Notes: a model not told the origin generated them from the sequence alone. A stretch of 64,000 bases of DNA from Massiliimalia timonensis (GCF_900186585.1 NZ_FYDD01000004.1:682001-746000); one strand, 5' to 3'. Counted from the stretch's first letter, positions 41,931-49,044 are shown. Translations and numbers: made by a program.

Positions 41931-43253
41931 ATGGGATTGACCGCAGGCTCTACTGGAAAACACGCAGTGGACCAGGGGCTGATTATTCAAAAACAAACCC
42001 CGCAGGACCGGGTCATTGCATTGGCAGGCAACCCTAATGTGGGGAAAAGCACTGTTTTTAATGAATTGACTGGGATGAACCAGCACACAGGGAACTGGCC
42101 CGGAAAAACTGTGAGCAATGCGCAAGGCAGTTATACATATCACCGCCAAAATTATATTTTAGTGGATCTTCCCGGGACTTACTCTTTGATGTCGCACTCT
42201 GTGGAGGAAGAAACAGCACGCGATTTTTTATGCTTTGGCGAAAGTGATGCAGTGGTTGTGGTTTGCGACGCTACCTGCTTGGAGCGAAATTTAAATTTGG
42301 TACTGCAAACGATGGAGATCACCACCCAGGTGATCGTTTGCGTGAACCTGATGGATGAAGCAGAAAAAAAGAAGATCTGCGTTGATTTGGCAGTTCTTCA
42401 GGATTTATTGGGCGTGCCGGTAGTTCCCGCAAGCGCACGCAGCGGAAAGGGCTTGGACCTTTTGATGCGCACGATCGAACAGGTTTGCAGCGGAGAGCTT
42501 TGCCCCACTCCCTTGCGTGTCACCTATCTGCCGGCCCTGCGGCAGGCGGCTGGGCTGATCAAAGAAAGGCTTGCTACAAAGGAATCAAAGATTTCCGCTG
42601 ACTGGGCTTCATACAGGCTGTTAGAACAGGATCAGGCCTTGACTGAGAAGCTGACGGCGTGCTTTCAGCTTACCGATGCAGAACAGGCTGAGCTGGAACA
42701 ATGCATAGAAAAAGCAAAAGCCCAACTGGCCGAAAAAGGGATCGATGAGGATCACATCCAGGACAAAATAGTATCCTGCATCGTCTTGATGGGAGAGGGG
42801 ATTTGTAACGACTGTGTACATGATAACAAAGACTGCAGCGACAGCCGGGACCGAAAGCTGGACCGTATCCTGACCAGCCGTTTAACCGGGATCCCTATCA
42901 TGATTTTACTGCTGATGGGTATTTTCTGGCTGACCATTACTGGGGCGAATTACCCCTCTCAGCTGCTTTCTGACGGATTGTTTTGGATACAGGACCGGCT
43001 GACAGATCTATTTCACTGGCTCAATGCCCCAGAGTGGCTGCACGGGGCACTGGTGCTAGGGGTGTACCGGGTGCTTGCTTGGGTAGTATCGGTGATGCTG
43101 CCGCCAATGGCCATCTTTTTTCCGCTATTTACCTTGCTGGAGGATTTTGGGTATCTGCCCCGGGTCGCGTTTAATTTGGATCATTACTTTAAAAAGGCAA
43201 AAACCTGCGGAAAACAATCATTAACAATGTGTATAGCATATACAAATTTGTAA
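41931..43253 (+). pseudogene. feoB: Ferrous iron transporter FeoB, interrupted by prophage (5' part)
   Basis: The N-terminal GTPase is complete (GNPNVGKS at residues 33-40, DLPGTYSL, NLMDEAEKK, PASARSGKG), followed by the helical domain and the first membrane segments to LPRVAFNLDHYFKKAKTCGKQS. In intact relatives LTMC continues as MGFGCNAAGV with several more membrane helices (about 700-800 residues in total). Here LTMC is followed by six foreign residues and a stop at 43253, and a phage integrase gene begins at the next base. The remaining part should lie past the right end of the prophage, outside this window. Confidence 0.92.
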
Positions 43254-43262
43254 TCAGATGCG
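43221..43262. other. Left attachment junction (attL) inside feoB
   Basis: feoB similarity ends after the codons for LTMC (ACAATGTGTAT) and phage sequence follows (AGCATATACAAATTTG). The crossover must lie near ATGTGTAT, but the exact core cannot be fixed without the right junction. Confidence 0.65.
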
Positions 43263-44642
43263 CCAGTTAATAGAAACCTCCTTTCCGTCAATATATATAG
43301 TCTCAATCAGTTCAGCAACATAGATCCGCTTCTTTTCTACAGATTGGGTCCGCATGTACTGAATCTGTGATACCAACTGTTTAAACCGCTCGATTCGTTC
43401 CTTGACGCTCATTTGCCGGCGGTTTTCTTTTGCCTGGTTTTCCAGCTTTTCTTTTTCCACCTGCAATGAGTGAACGCGTTCCGATATTTCCGAGATGGGG
43501 AGAGTACCGATCTGATATAGATCAAGCAATCTCTTGATCTGCTGGTCTATCTTTTCGATTTCAGCTTGAAAGGAGGCTTCGTCAACAGCAGAAGGCTGCT
43601 TGACAGAGGAAACTACCTGATTCAAACGATCATCATCAATACTCATATGCTCTATTTCGTCAAAAATAAGTTCGTCTAGATCGGAGATCTTCCACTTATC
43701 GTTTTTGCAGTTTGGGTCGATCACCCGCTTTGGGCTGCTTTTAGACCGGGAATAACAGGTGTAATTTCCATGCTCTGCTGAAAACTTAGCCCCGCAGCGC
43801 TTACAAAACACCAAGCCGGACAAAGTAAACCCTGCCTTAAACGGTGTTTTTTGCGCGGTCGTTTTTCGTGATTCCCGTTCTTCGGAGTTGAGATACTGCT
43901 GGACGCGCTCAAACTGTTCCCTGCTGATGATGGGAGTATGAAGTCCGGGATAAGCAACGCCTTTAAACTTTACCATGCCTATGTACACGGAATTTTTCAA
44001 AACATTTAAAACTAATGTGGCAGAGCCCCAGCCGCCGTATTTTTCGTGCATTTGCCGCTGGATGGAATTGATGCTTTTCCCGTTGAGAAATTCCCGGTAT
44101 ACCTCCTGTACCTGCTGTGAGGTGACAGGGTTTACAATCAGCTTCCCGTCCTTATAATCATATCCAGTGGGCGCGGTGGGACCGCCGTGGTAATACCCCG
44201 CTTTGCTGCGGCCGATCCGTCCCATGGTAAAGCGTTCTGTGATCTGATCTTTCTCCAGTTGGGCGAACACCGACAATATCCCGATCATCGCCTTTCCGAA
44301 TGGGGTAGAGGTGTCAAAATTCTCATTGAGGGAAATGAAGTCCACGCCGTTTTTTAAAAAGTGGTCTTCGATGATATTCAAGGTATCCTTCTGCGAGCGG
44401 CTTAAACGGTCTAATTTATACACCAGTACTGCATTGATCTTGCCGCTTTGAACATCTGACAATAATTTTTGCAGGGCGGGGCGCTCCATATTCCCGCCGG
44501 AGTATCCGCCGTCGATATACATATCGTATATTTCGTAATCTTTTGACTTACAGTATAATTTTAACCGTTCTGTTTGTTCCTCGATACTGTAGTTTTCAAG
44601 CTGGTTTTCGGTAGATACCCGCGCATAACAGGCAACGGCCAT
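43254..44642 (-). CDS. Large serine recombinase (phage integrase)
   Basis: A catalytic resolvase domain begins CYARVSTENQ with nucleophile Ser10 and contains YKLDRLSRSQKD. A recombinase domain (GPTAPTGYDY, NSIQRQMHEKYGG), a zinc ribbon (CKRCGAKF...CYS...C) and a long C-terminal coiled coil follow, giving about 460 residues. I place the start at ATG 44642, matching the family N-terminus; an in-frame ATG at 44669 adds 9 residues and neither has a good ribosome site. Serine integrases join attP and attB without repeats longer than a few bases and need a directionality factor to excise. Confidence 0.93.
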   Translation of the reverse strand: MAVACYARVSTENQLENYSIEEQTERLKLYCKSKDYEIYDMYIDGGYSGGNMERPALQKLLSDVQSGKINAVLVYKLDRLSRSQKDTLNIIEDHFLKNGVDFISLNENFDTSTPFGKAMIGILSVFAQLEKDQITERFTMGRIGRSKAGYYHGGPTAPTGYDYKDGKLIVNPVTSQQVQEVYREFLNGKSINSIQRQMHEKYGGWGSATLVLNVLKNSVYIGMVKFKGVAYPGLHTPIISREQFERVQQYLNSEERESRKTTAQKTPFKAGFTLSGLVFCKRCGAKFSAEHGNYTCYSRSKSSPKRVIDPNCKNDKWKISDLDELIFDEIEHMSIDDDRLNQVVSSVKQPSAVDEASFQAEIEKIDQQIKRLLDLYQIGTLPISEISERVHSLQVEKEKLENQAKENRRQMSVKERIERFKQLVSQIQYMRTQSVEKKRIYVAELIETIYIDGKEVSINWRI

Positions 44643-44705
44643 ATTTTCCAGACGGCTCGCCTCCCTCATCTAAAATAGCTTATAAAACCCCCTAAAAAGG
44701 CGGCC

Positions 44706-44757
44706 CTTGTGTCCGGCGACAGCACATTTTGCTGAAACGCTCATTCGGTTTCACAAG
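44706..44757 (-). repeat. Folded leader of the integrase mRNA
   Basis: On the minus strand CTTGTG...CACAAG encloses GAAAC...GTTTC and AGCA...TGCT hairpins, between the integrase promoter and the gene. GGCGGCC at 44792-44798 could also pair with GGCCGCC at about 44698-44704 in read-through transcripts. Confidence 0.4.
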
Positions 44758-44785
44758 GATACGGCATCGCTTTATCTGCAATTCC

Positions 44786-44814
44786 ATTATAGGCCGCCTT
44801 TGGCGTTTCGTCAA
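44786..44814 (-). promoter_or_regulatory. Integrase promoter
   Basis: On the minus strand TTGACG (44809-44814) and TATAAT (44786-44791), spacing 17. It lies after the terminator of the PH-domain gene. Confidence 0.82.
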
Positions 44815-44845
44815 TGAAAATTTTTACTCTTCCGCTTTCCCAAGG

Positions 44846-44871
44846 CAAAACCCGGTGAAAAATCACCGGGC
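44846..44871 (-). terminator. Terminator of the PH-domain gene
   Basis: On the minus strand CCCGGTGA pairs with TCACCGGG and is followed by TTTT. Confidence 0.8.
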
Positions 44872-44879
44872 GAAGATGG

Positions 44880-45317
44880 CTATTGATTGATCCTTTCATG
44901 GTTTGCGTATGCAAGCTCCTGCAAAAATCGGTATAGCTGCTGGATGTTGTATTTTTTGGGAAATTCAAGTTTTTTTTCTGCGATAGAAACCCCGCCGTTC
45001 GCTTTAAAATACGGAGAAGAAATATAGTGGATATTGATTTCGCTGTCATCAAGGCCGAAGCCGGATGTTTCAGCGGAAACATGGATTACACTGCTTAAAT
45101 TGATCGAGTCTACACGCATTTTTTGCCCTGTGGCGCCCTGCTTGTCAAAGTCGATGATGCGTTTGTCAGTGATCAGCACAACGTCGCGCACTAACTTGAA
45201 GCCTACATTGATCTTTTCATTAGTCATTAAATACGCACCGTATTCCTGCATCAAGGCCTCCGGCGACATTTCATTAAGATTGCCAGCGGCTCCGCTGATT
45301 TTGTCTAAAAATCCCAT
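44880..45317 (-). CDS. PH domain-containing protein (prophage cargo)
   Basis: The 145-residue protein matches the bacterial PH-like (bPH/YvlB-type) group: NEKINVGFKLVRDVVLITDKRIIDFDKQG is the usual strand pattern. A stretch near the N-terminus carries gene-like methionines and acidic residues. It is transcribed on the lysogenic strand next to the integrase and just downstream of the YbjQ-like gene. Its function is unknown; expression from the lysogen is likely. Confidence 0.8.
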   Translation of the reverse strand: MGFLDKISGAAGNLNEMSPEALMQEYGAYLMTNEKINVGFKLVRDVVLITDKRIIDFDKQGATGQKMRVDSINLSSVIHVSAETSGFGLDDSEINIHYISSPYFKANGGVSIAEKKLEFPKKYNIQQLYRFLQELAYANHERINQ

Positions 45318-45371
45318 TATAATTCCTCCTAATATTTTATGCCGTAATGAAACGGAAAAATTGACATCGTT

Positions 45372-46001
45372 TTATTCTTCCGCCTTTTCCACAACAACCG
45401 CGGTGGCGCTGGCAATTACTGCGATGATGTTGTTATAGATCAGCGGATAATCAAAATCCACGCCGATCAAAGCGTTGGCGCCTAAGTCAACTGCTTTTGA
45501 GATCAGCTTGTTTAAAGACGAATCTTTTGCCTGTTCAAATTTCTTTGCGAATTTATCTGTTTCAGTTCCCAAAAGATTTGCGACACTGGCAGAAAATTCG
45601 CTGGCAAATCCAGTTCCCAAAACCGTTTCAGCCGAAATCACTTTGATGTATTTGGTAATACGCCAGCCCTCGAAATTAAAGCCGGAGGTCATCATATAGT
45701 TAGAAATTTGGTTTTTCAATTCAACTGCATTTTCATGTTCCTGAAAATGAGAATCGCATTCAGAAACAATTTGATGGATTCCGCTTCTGACTGATGAAGA
45801 CACATTTTCGGATACAAAAGAAAGAAATTCCTCTTTACAAACCTTATATTTTTCAAAATCAGAACGTGAGGACACGATACATTTCTGTTTTCTGTTTTCA
45901 CAATCAGTGCAGATACGCTCTTGTAGGTGTGTTGATGAAAGAGGATAATCCGAGGCAAATCCACTTTGTTTTTTTCCGCAAATGCTGCAAATAATTGCCA
46001 T
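45372..46001 (-). CDS. YbjQ-like (heavy-metal-binding fold) protein with N-terminal zinc finger
   Basis: The 209-residue protein has an N-terminal treble-clef-like zinc site (CSICGKK and CTDCENRKQKC), a helical middle and a C-terminal YbjQ/DUF74 domain (GWRITKYIKVISAETVLGTG and GANALIGVDFDYPLI). YbjQ domains form pentamers and occur in envelope or membrane-linked contexts. AGGAAG precedes ATG 46001. Together with the PH-domain gene 54 bases downstream it forms a two-gene lysogenic cargo unit. Confidence 0.8.
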   Translation of the reverse strand: MAIICSICGKKQSGFASDYPLSSTHLQERICTDCENRKQKCIVSSRSDFEKYKVCKEEFLSFVSENVSSSVRSGIHQIVSECDSHFQEHENAVELKNQISNYMMTSGFNFEGWRITKYIKVISAETVLGTGFASEFSASVANLLGTETDKFAKKFEQAKDSSLNKLISKAVDLGANALIGVDFDYPLIYNNIIAVIASATAVVVEKAEE

Positions 46002-46087
46002 ATTAACACTTCCTTTCCTCTTCTGCTGGGACAAAACAAATTTGTTAGATCTGGATTCATTCTAAAAGTGGTCGAAATCGACTGGTT

Positions 46088-46135
46088 TTAAAGAAAGATC
46101 GGTTTCTGTCCGTTTTTAGTTTTGCTTGCCGGCAT
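46088..46135 (-). CDS. Candidate 15-residue peptide
   Basis: AGGAGGAAATACT precedes an ATG opening 15 codons (MPASKTKNGQKPIFL, then TAA) in the leader of the YbjQ-like gene. The ribosome site is strong. It could be a leader or an uncharacterised peptide; nothing further can be seen. Confidence 0.3.
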   Translation of the reverse strand: MPASKTKNGQKPIFL

Positions 46136-46247
46136 AGTATTTCCTCCTGTTCTGCTTGGAAGTAAAACGCGTTAACAGATTGATACGCGCATCATCAATA
46201 TAATGATAATAATATATTACTACAAAAAATATACTATTTTCTTTCAT
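46116..46247 (-). CDS. Candidate 43-residue peptide overlapping the 15-residue ORF
   Basis: A 43-codon frame follows TAGGAGAAA directly. It begins with a hydrophobic stretch (IFFVVIYYY) and has a basic C-terminus. It overlaps the shorter candidate in another frame, and a TTGACA-19-TAAAAT promoter-like pair (46303-46333) lies upstream. Only one of the two need be real. Confidence 0.25.
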   Translation of the reverse strand: MKENSIFFVVIYYYHYIDDARINLLTRFTSKQNRRKYYAGKQN

Positions 46248-46380
46248 TTTCTCCTAAAATTTTACAAAATATGGCAGAAAACGACCCGAAATTGTTGAAA
46301 ACATTTTAAGATAAGGTTGAAAAGAAATGTCAAGTTACGAAAAGTAGAAATATTTTCCTATTTTTACTACAAACTGACGA
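46136..46380. other. AT-rich region between cargo genes and lysogeny switch
   Basis: Apart from the candidate peptides and a possible minus-strand promoter, I see no gene. The sequence is AT-rich with scattered near-palindromes. Confidence 0.4.
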
Positions 46381-46409
46381 TTGCGTTTTTCGGGATACAG
46401 TGATATAAT
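46381..46409 (+). promoter_or_regulatory. Promoter of the LexA-boxed small ORF
   Basis: TTGCGT (46381-46386), 17 bases, TATAAT (46404-46409) preceded by TG, giving an extended -10. The expected start is near 46416, with the LexA box from about +14. Confidence 0.75.
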
Positions 46410-46428
46410 AAAACCACAACAGCAAACA

Positions 46429-46440
46429 GAACAAATGTTC
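46429..46440. promoter_or_regulatory. LexA (SOS) box in the prophage
   Basis: GAACAAATGTTC is the same 12-mer as the box upstream of the host DNA repair pair at 21881. It lies between the promoter and the small ORF, 24 bases before its ATG. Confidence 0.85.
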
Positions 46441-46463
46441 GACATATAATAAGGGGAATCAGA

Positions 46464-46589
46464 ATGGACAATTTTAGTGAGTTGAAAAATGAAACAAAAG
46501 AGGAACTGATTGCGTATTTTATGGAATTGCTTGCCTATGCAAAAGAAACAGGTATTATTGCCCCTTCCCGCCATTCTGATCAGAAATAA
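46464..46589 (+). CDS. SOS-controlled 41-residue protein, antirepressor candidate
   Basis: After AAGGGGAATCAGA an ATG opens 41 codons (begins MDNFSELKNE, ends PSRHSDQK). The predicted product is acidic and mostly one amphipathic helix (EELIAYFMELLAYAKE), suited to protein-protein contact. Its promoter carries a perfect LexA box. The last 35 bases overlap the 3' end of the phage repressor gene on the opposite strand, and no terminator is visible, so its transcript would be antisense to the repressor mRNA. I recognise no family; the role is inferred from context. Confidence 0.6.
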   Translation: MDNFSELKNETKEELIAYFMELLAYAKETGIIAPSRHSDQK

Positions 46590-46920
46590 TCTTTTGCAAA
46601 GCAAGAATCGCTTGAATAATTTGCTCCTTATCCATTTGCCGGAGCAGTTTAATAATTTCCTCTTCAGACTGTGTTAAATCAATCCCTTCAACGCTGGTTT
46701 CAGTGTTGGGGGTATTTTTTTCTTCCCAGCCCATCAGGTAGGCCGGGGTAGTATGAAAAATTTCCGCAAGGCGAGCAATGGTGCGTTGTTTTAAGTTTTT
46801 AATTTCCCCACTTTCATACCGTTGTACGGTAGCCTCTTTTACGCCAATGAGATCGGCGACTTCTAATAGGGTCATTTGGTTTTCTAATCGTTTGAGTTTG
46901 ATCCGCTCTCCTATTGTCAT
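46555..46920 (-). CDS. CI-like phage repressor without peptidase domain
   Basis: The 121-residue protein has an XRE helix-turn-helix (MTLLEVADLIGVKEATVQRYESG) and a short C-terminal helical part (EEEIIKLLRQMDKEQIIQAILALQKI) likely for dimerisation. It lacks the LexA/S24 self-cleavage domain of lambda-type repressors, so RecA cannot inactivate it directly. I start it at 46920 after GAGGTG. It is divergent from the Cro-like gene across a 165-base operator region. Confidence 0.85.
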   Translation of the reverse strand: MTIGERIKLKRLENQMTLLEVADLIGVKEATVQRYESGEIKNLKQRTIARLAEIFHTTPAYLMGWEEKNTPNTETSVEGIDLTQSEEEIIKLLRQMDKEQIIQAILALQKIISDQNGGKGQ

Positions 46921-46947
46921 GTGTTTCACCTCAATTCTCTTACCTAC

Positions 46948-46976
46948 ATTATAGCTATTTTTTTCTCAAAACGCAA
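46948..46976 (-). promoter_or_regulatory. Repressor promoter
   Basis: On the minus strand TTGCGT (46971-46976) and TATAAT (46948-46953), spacing 17. The -35 is identical to that of the LexA-boxed promoter. Confidence 0.75.
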
Positions 46977-47000
46977 GATTTTTTCAGGAAAACGGGGAAA

Positions 47001-47015
47001 AACTTTCGCAAAAAG
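47001..47015. promoter_or_regulatory. Operator-like site O1
   Basis: AACTTTCGCAAAAAG differs from O2 and O3 at two positions and lies just upstream of the early -35 box. Confidence 0.55.
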
Positions 47016-47017
47016 TA

Positions 47018-47046
47018 TTGACAGGGTGGGTGCGGCGTGATATAAT
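47018..47046 (+). promoter_or_regulatory. Early (Cro-side) promoter
   Basis: TTGACA (47018-47023), 17 bases, then TATAAT (47041-47046) preceded by TG. It is the best consensus promoter in the phage. Confidence 0.88.
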
Positions 47047-47065
47047 AACTTACGTAAAAAGAAAG
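47047..47065. repeat. Operator-like direct repeat, copy O2
   Basis: AACTTACGTAAAAAGAAAG directly follows the early -10. An exact 19-base copy recurs at 47294. The core CTTACGTAAAAAG is an imperfect dyad. Confidence 0.65.
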
Positions 47066-47085
47066 TTGTTGGAGGTGAGGAAAGC

Positions 47086-47304
47086 ATGTATTATGTTGAT
47101 ATTCCAGAATTAAAAGCTCAAATGGCAAGAAAAGATTATAACATCACGACTTTTTCCCAGAAAATGGGGGTTTGCCGCGAAACAGTTTCCAGAGTTTTAA
47201 GCGGAGAAAACCCTACTTATCCATTTATGTGTAAAAGTATGGAGGTTCTTGAACTATCCAAAGAGCGTGCGATGAATATTTTTTTTGCTTCAAAACTTAC
47301 GTAA
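47086..47304 (+). CDS. Cro-like DNA-binding protein
   Basis: The 72-residue protein has a helix-turn-helix (TTFSQKMGVCRETVSRVLSG). It is the first gene from the early promoter and divergent from the repressor, the Cro position. AGGTGAGG precedes its ATG. Exact 19-base repeats lie just before the gene and over its stop codon. Confidence 0.82.
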   Translation: MYYVDIPELKAQMARKDYNITTFSQKMGVCRETVSRVLSGENPTYPFMCKSMEVLELSKERAMNIFFASKLT

Positions 47305-47312
47305 AAAGAAAG
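47294..47312. repeat. Operator-like direct repeat, copy O3
   Basis: An exact copy of the O2 19-mer overlaps the stop codon of the Cro-like gene. Confidence 0.65.
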
Positions 47313-47350
47313 AATTAAAGAGGTTTCAGAAGCACAAGCGAAGCAGAACC

Positions 47351-47390
47351 AAAAAAACAGCCGCCCTTGTATTGGAATTACAAGAACGGC
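47351..47390 (-). terminator. Terminator of the minus-strand membrane protein gene
   Basis: On the minus strand GCCGTTCTTGT pairs with ACAAGGGCGGC (with G-T pairs), then seven T. Confidence 0.8.
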
Positions 47391-47409
47391 AGAGTCCCGG
47401 TCATAAGCG

Positions 47410-47775
47410 CTACTTTTCAAAGCTGCTTTTATTTGTAATATGCTGCGATGTATTTTGTCGTTCAGCCTGTTCGGGTAGATACGCCTTGCACCGGCAAGAA
47501 GTGTCCCAGGGTAACTTTATTTGAAACTTTCGGCACCATGAAGGAACGTACTGCGCACCATGGTAAGAATTGTAAAACGGCTTATAAAGCTTCCTTTTAC
47601 AATAATCACAATTTATGCAGTTTAATCTTGGCCCTTCAATTTTAAGCAGCTCTTTTTCTTTTTGATTTCTTTTTCGATAATTCATAAAAGGAAAAATGAA
47701 TAACTCCAAAATCACAGGGAGAATCCACAAAGCGTTGATTGCAACACACAGGATAAGATCTAAAGGACTCATCAT
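47410..47775 (-). CDS. Small membrane-anchored cysteine-rich prophage protein
   Basis: The 121-residue protein starts with one membrane helix (LILCVAINALWILPVILELFIF) and a cytosolic or external domain with CINCDYCKRKL and later CRKF and CRCK cysteines, probably metal-binding. It is on the lysogenic strand, alone among rightward genes, with its own promoter (TTGACA-16-TATGAT, 47812-47839) and terminator. That pattern is typical of lysogenic conversion or superinfection-exclusion genes; the function itself is not recognised. Confidence 0.65.
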   Translation of the reverse strand: MMSPLDLILCVAINALWILPVILELFIFPFMNYRKRNQKEKELLKIEGPRLNCINCDYCKRKLYKPFYNSYHGAQYVPSWCRKFQIKLPWDTSCRCKAYLPEQAERQNTSQHITNKSSFEK

Positions 47776-47811
47776 TATGTCAAAACCCTTTCTGTCATTT
47801 TTTTACATATT

Positions 47812-47839
47812 ATCATATGCGGCAGTAGGATTTTGTCAA
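47812..47839 (-). promoter_or_regulatory. Promoter of the cysteine-rich membrane protein gene
   Basis: On the minus strand TTGACA (47834-47839) and TATGAT (47812-47817), spacing 16. Confidence 0.65.
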
Positions 47840-47905
47840 AAAAGAGAGAAAGAATTTATTTTTTCTCTTATTTTATCAAAAACAGGGGGAAAGGAGGGGT
47901 ACGAG

Positions 47906-48106
47906 GTGAACGTTGGGCAGGTGATCCGGGAAAGGCGTTTGGCAAAAAACATGACACAGAAAGAACTGGCGGAGCAAGTACAGATCACCCAGCCCATGCT
48001 GTGCCAGATCGAACGGGGGACAAAAACCCCAACGGTCCTGCTGGCGTGGGAGATCGCAAAGGCGCTGGGATTTGAACTGAACGATTATGCTTCACAGGAA
48101 GCATAG
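47906..48106 (+). CDS. Small XRE-family regulator
   Basis: The 66-residue protein is a single helix-turn-helix domain (MTQKELAEQVQITQPMLCQIERGTKTP). GTG 47906 follows AAAGGAGGGG; the frame is open upstream but without good starts. It is the second rightward regulator of the phage and may control the early genes that follow. Confidence 0.8.
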   Translation: MNVGQVIRERRLAKNMTQKELAEQVQITQPMLCQIERGTKTPTVLLAWEIAKALGFELNDYASQEA

Positions 48107-48147
48107 GACAAATCCGGCTTATCATAATCTGAAGGGAGGTGATGATC

Positions 48148-48396
48148 ATGGCAAGAAAGGTAGTTCTTTCCTCCGGCAAGGTGGCTTACGTGACCAATAT
48201 CATGGCTGACGGTACGGTGAGGGATTCCATGGAGGGGTATACGCTTCCTTACAATGAAAAAACCAAGCGCATTTATCAGCACTTGGCGGATATGTATTTT
48301 AATTTTGTCGCGGAGCATGGGGAAGAACTGGAAAAGGAATGGGAAGAAAAAGAAAGGACGTGCAAAGATGCAGGAAGTACTGACAGCCCTGGTTAG
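48148..48396 (+). CDS. Phage protein (BOW99_gp33-like)
   Basis: An 82-residue protein starting MARKVVLSSGKVAYVTNIMADG, resembling a conserved small family in Firmicutes phages of unknown function. GGGAGGTG lies upstream; GTG 48139 or ATG 48142 are possible alternatives. The C-terminus is charged. Confidence 0.65.
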   Translation: MARKVVLSSGKVAYVTNIMADGTVRDSMEGYTLPYNEKTKRIYQHLADMYFNFVAEHGEELEKEWEEKERTCKDAGSTDSPG

Positions 48397-48544
48397 CGGC
48401 TTGATCTTTGCCGGGTGGATACCGGCATGTGTGATGATGGACAAGCTGAAAAAGGGCAGAAAAAAGCTTCGCCCGGTTCTGACACAACCAAGACGAAGCA
48501 CACAAAATGTAGTATACATACAGGATACACCAAAGGGGGCGTAA
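48368..48544 (+). CDS. Small phage protein with one membrane helix
   Basis: 58 residues; a hydrophobic segment near the N-terminus (LTALVSGLIFAGWIPACVMM) precedes a basic tail. It starts within the preceding gene in another frame, after AAAGGACG. Not recognised. Confidence 0.5.
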   Translation: MQEVLTALVSGLIFAGWIPACVMMDKLKKGRKKLRPVLTQPRRSTQNVVYIQDTPKGA

Positions 48545-48550
48545 AGTCAA

Positions 48551-48826
48551 GTGGAAGAGATCGGATACAACCGGCACGGCGATGATTTGCCGGAGCCTGC
48601 CCCGAAGCTTGTGAGAATGGCAGAAGAATGCGACCGCCTTTCGGCTGAAAGGGATAAGCTTATGGAAGAAAAGAAAGATTGCGAGGCATTTTTGAAGGAG
48701 CTTCGCCTTTTGGACATGGATACGAAAGAAAAAATCCTGTCCGAATACGAGGAAAAAATTGAAACCTGCGCTGAAACATATCGGGCGATCAGCCAAAGGC
48801 TTTACGAATTGGGGTATTCGGCATGA
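48551..48826 (+). CDS. Phage protein, coiled-coil
   Basis: 91 residues, GTG start after a GGGGGCG stretch. The middle (RMAEECDRLSAERDKLMEEK) is coiled coil and the C-terminal AISQRLYELGYSA fits a Firmicutes phage family without known function. It overlaps the next ATG by 4 bases. Confidence 0.65.
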   Translation: MEEIGYNRHGDDLPEPAPKLVRMAEECDRLSAERDKLMEEKKDCEAFLKELRLLDMDTKEKILSEYEEKIETCAETYRAISQRLYELGYSA

Positions 48827-49044
48827 ACCTACAGCACAGCGGGGCAATGTACGTAGGGTACTGGAACGGATATGAATATCGTATTCCCGCGAAAGCATTT
48901 GTTTGCTTTTACTGCGACCTGTGCGTGAAAACGCCGATCCATCAAGCGTGGTTCTGCTTCGCGAACGGGTATTGGCTGTATCACATTGACAAACAAAGGG
49001 GGCCGATGTGCCCGGTAGAATGGAGACTTGACGATGAAAGTTAA
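48823..49044 (+). CDS. Phage hypothetical protein
   Basis: 73 residues rich in aromatic residues, with CFYCDLC that may bind a metal. ATGA overlap with the previous gene. Family not recognised. Confidence 0.6.
   Translation: MNLQHSGAMYVGYWNGYEYRIPAKAFVCFYCDLCVKTPIHQAWFCFANGYWLYHIDKQRGPMCPVEWRLDDES

Noticed and set aside
44741-45082. Minus-strand frame overlapping the PH-domain gene
   Set aside because: Same strand but other frame of a supported gene, and it crosses that gene's terminator and the integrase promoter.
47285-47645. Plus-strand frames opposite the cysteine-rich membrane protein gene
   Set aside because: The minus-strand gene has promoter and terminator; the plus frames have no ribosome sites.
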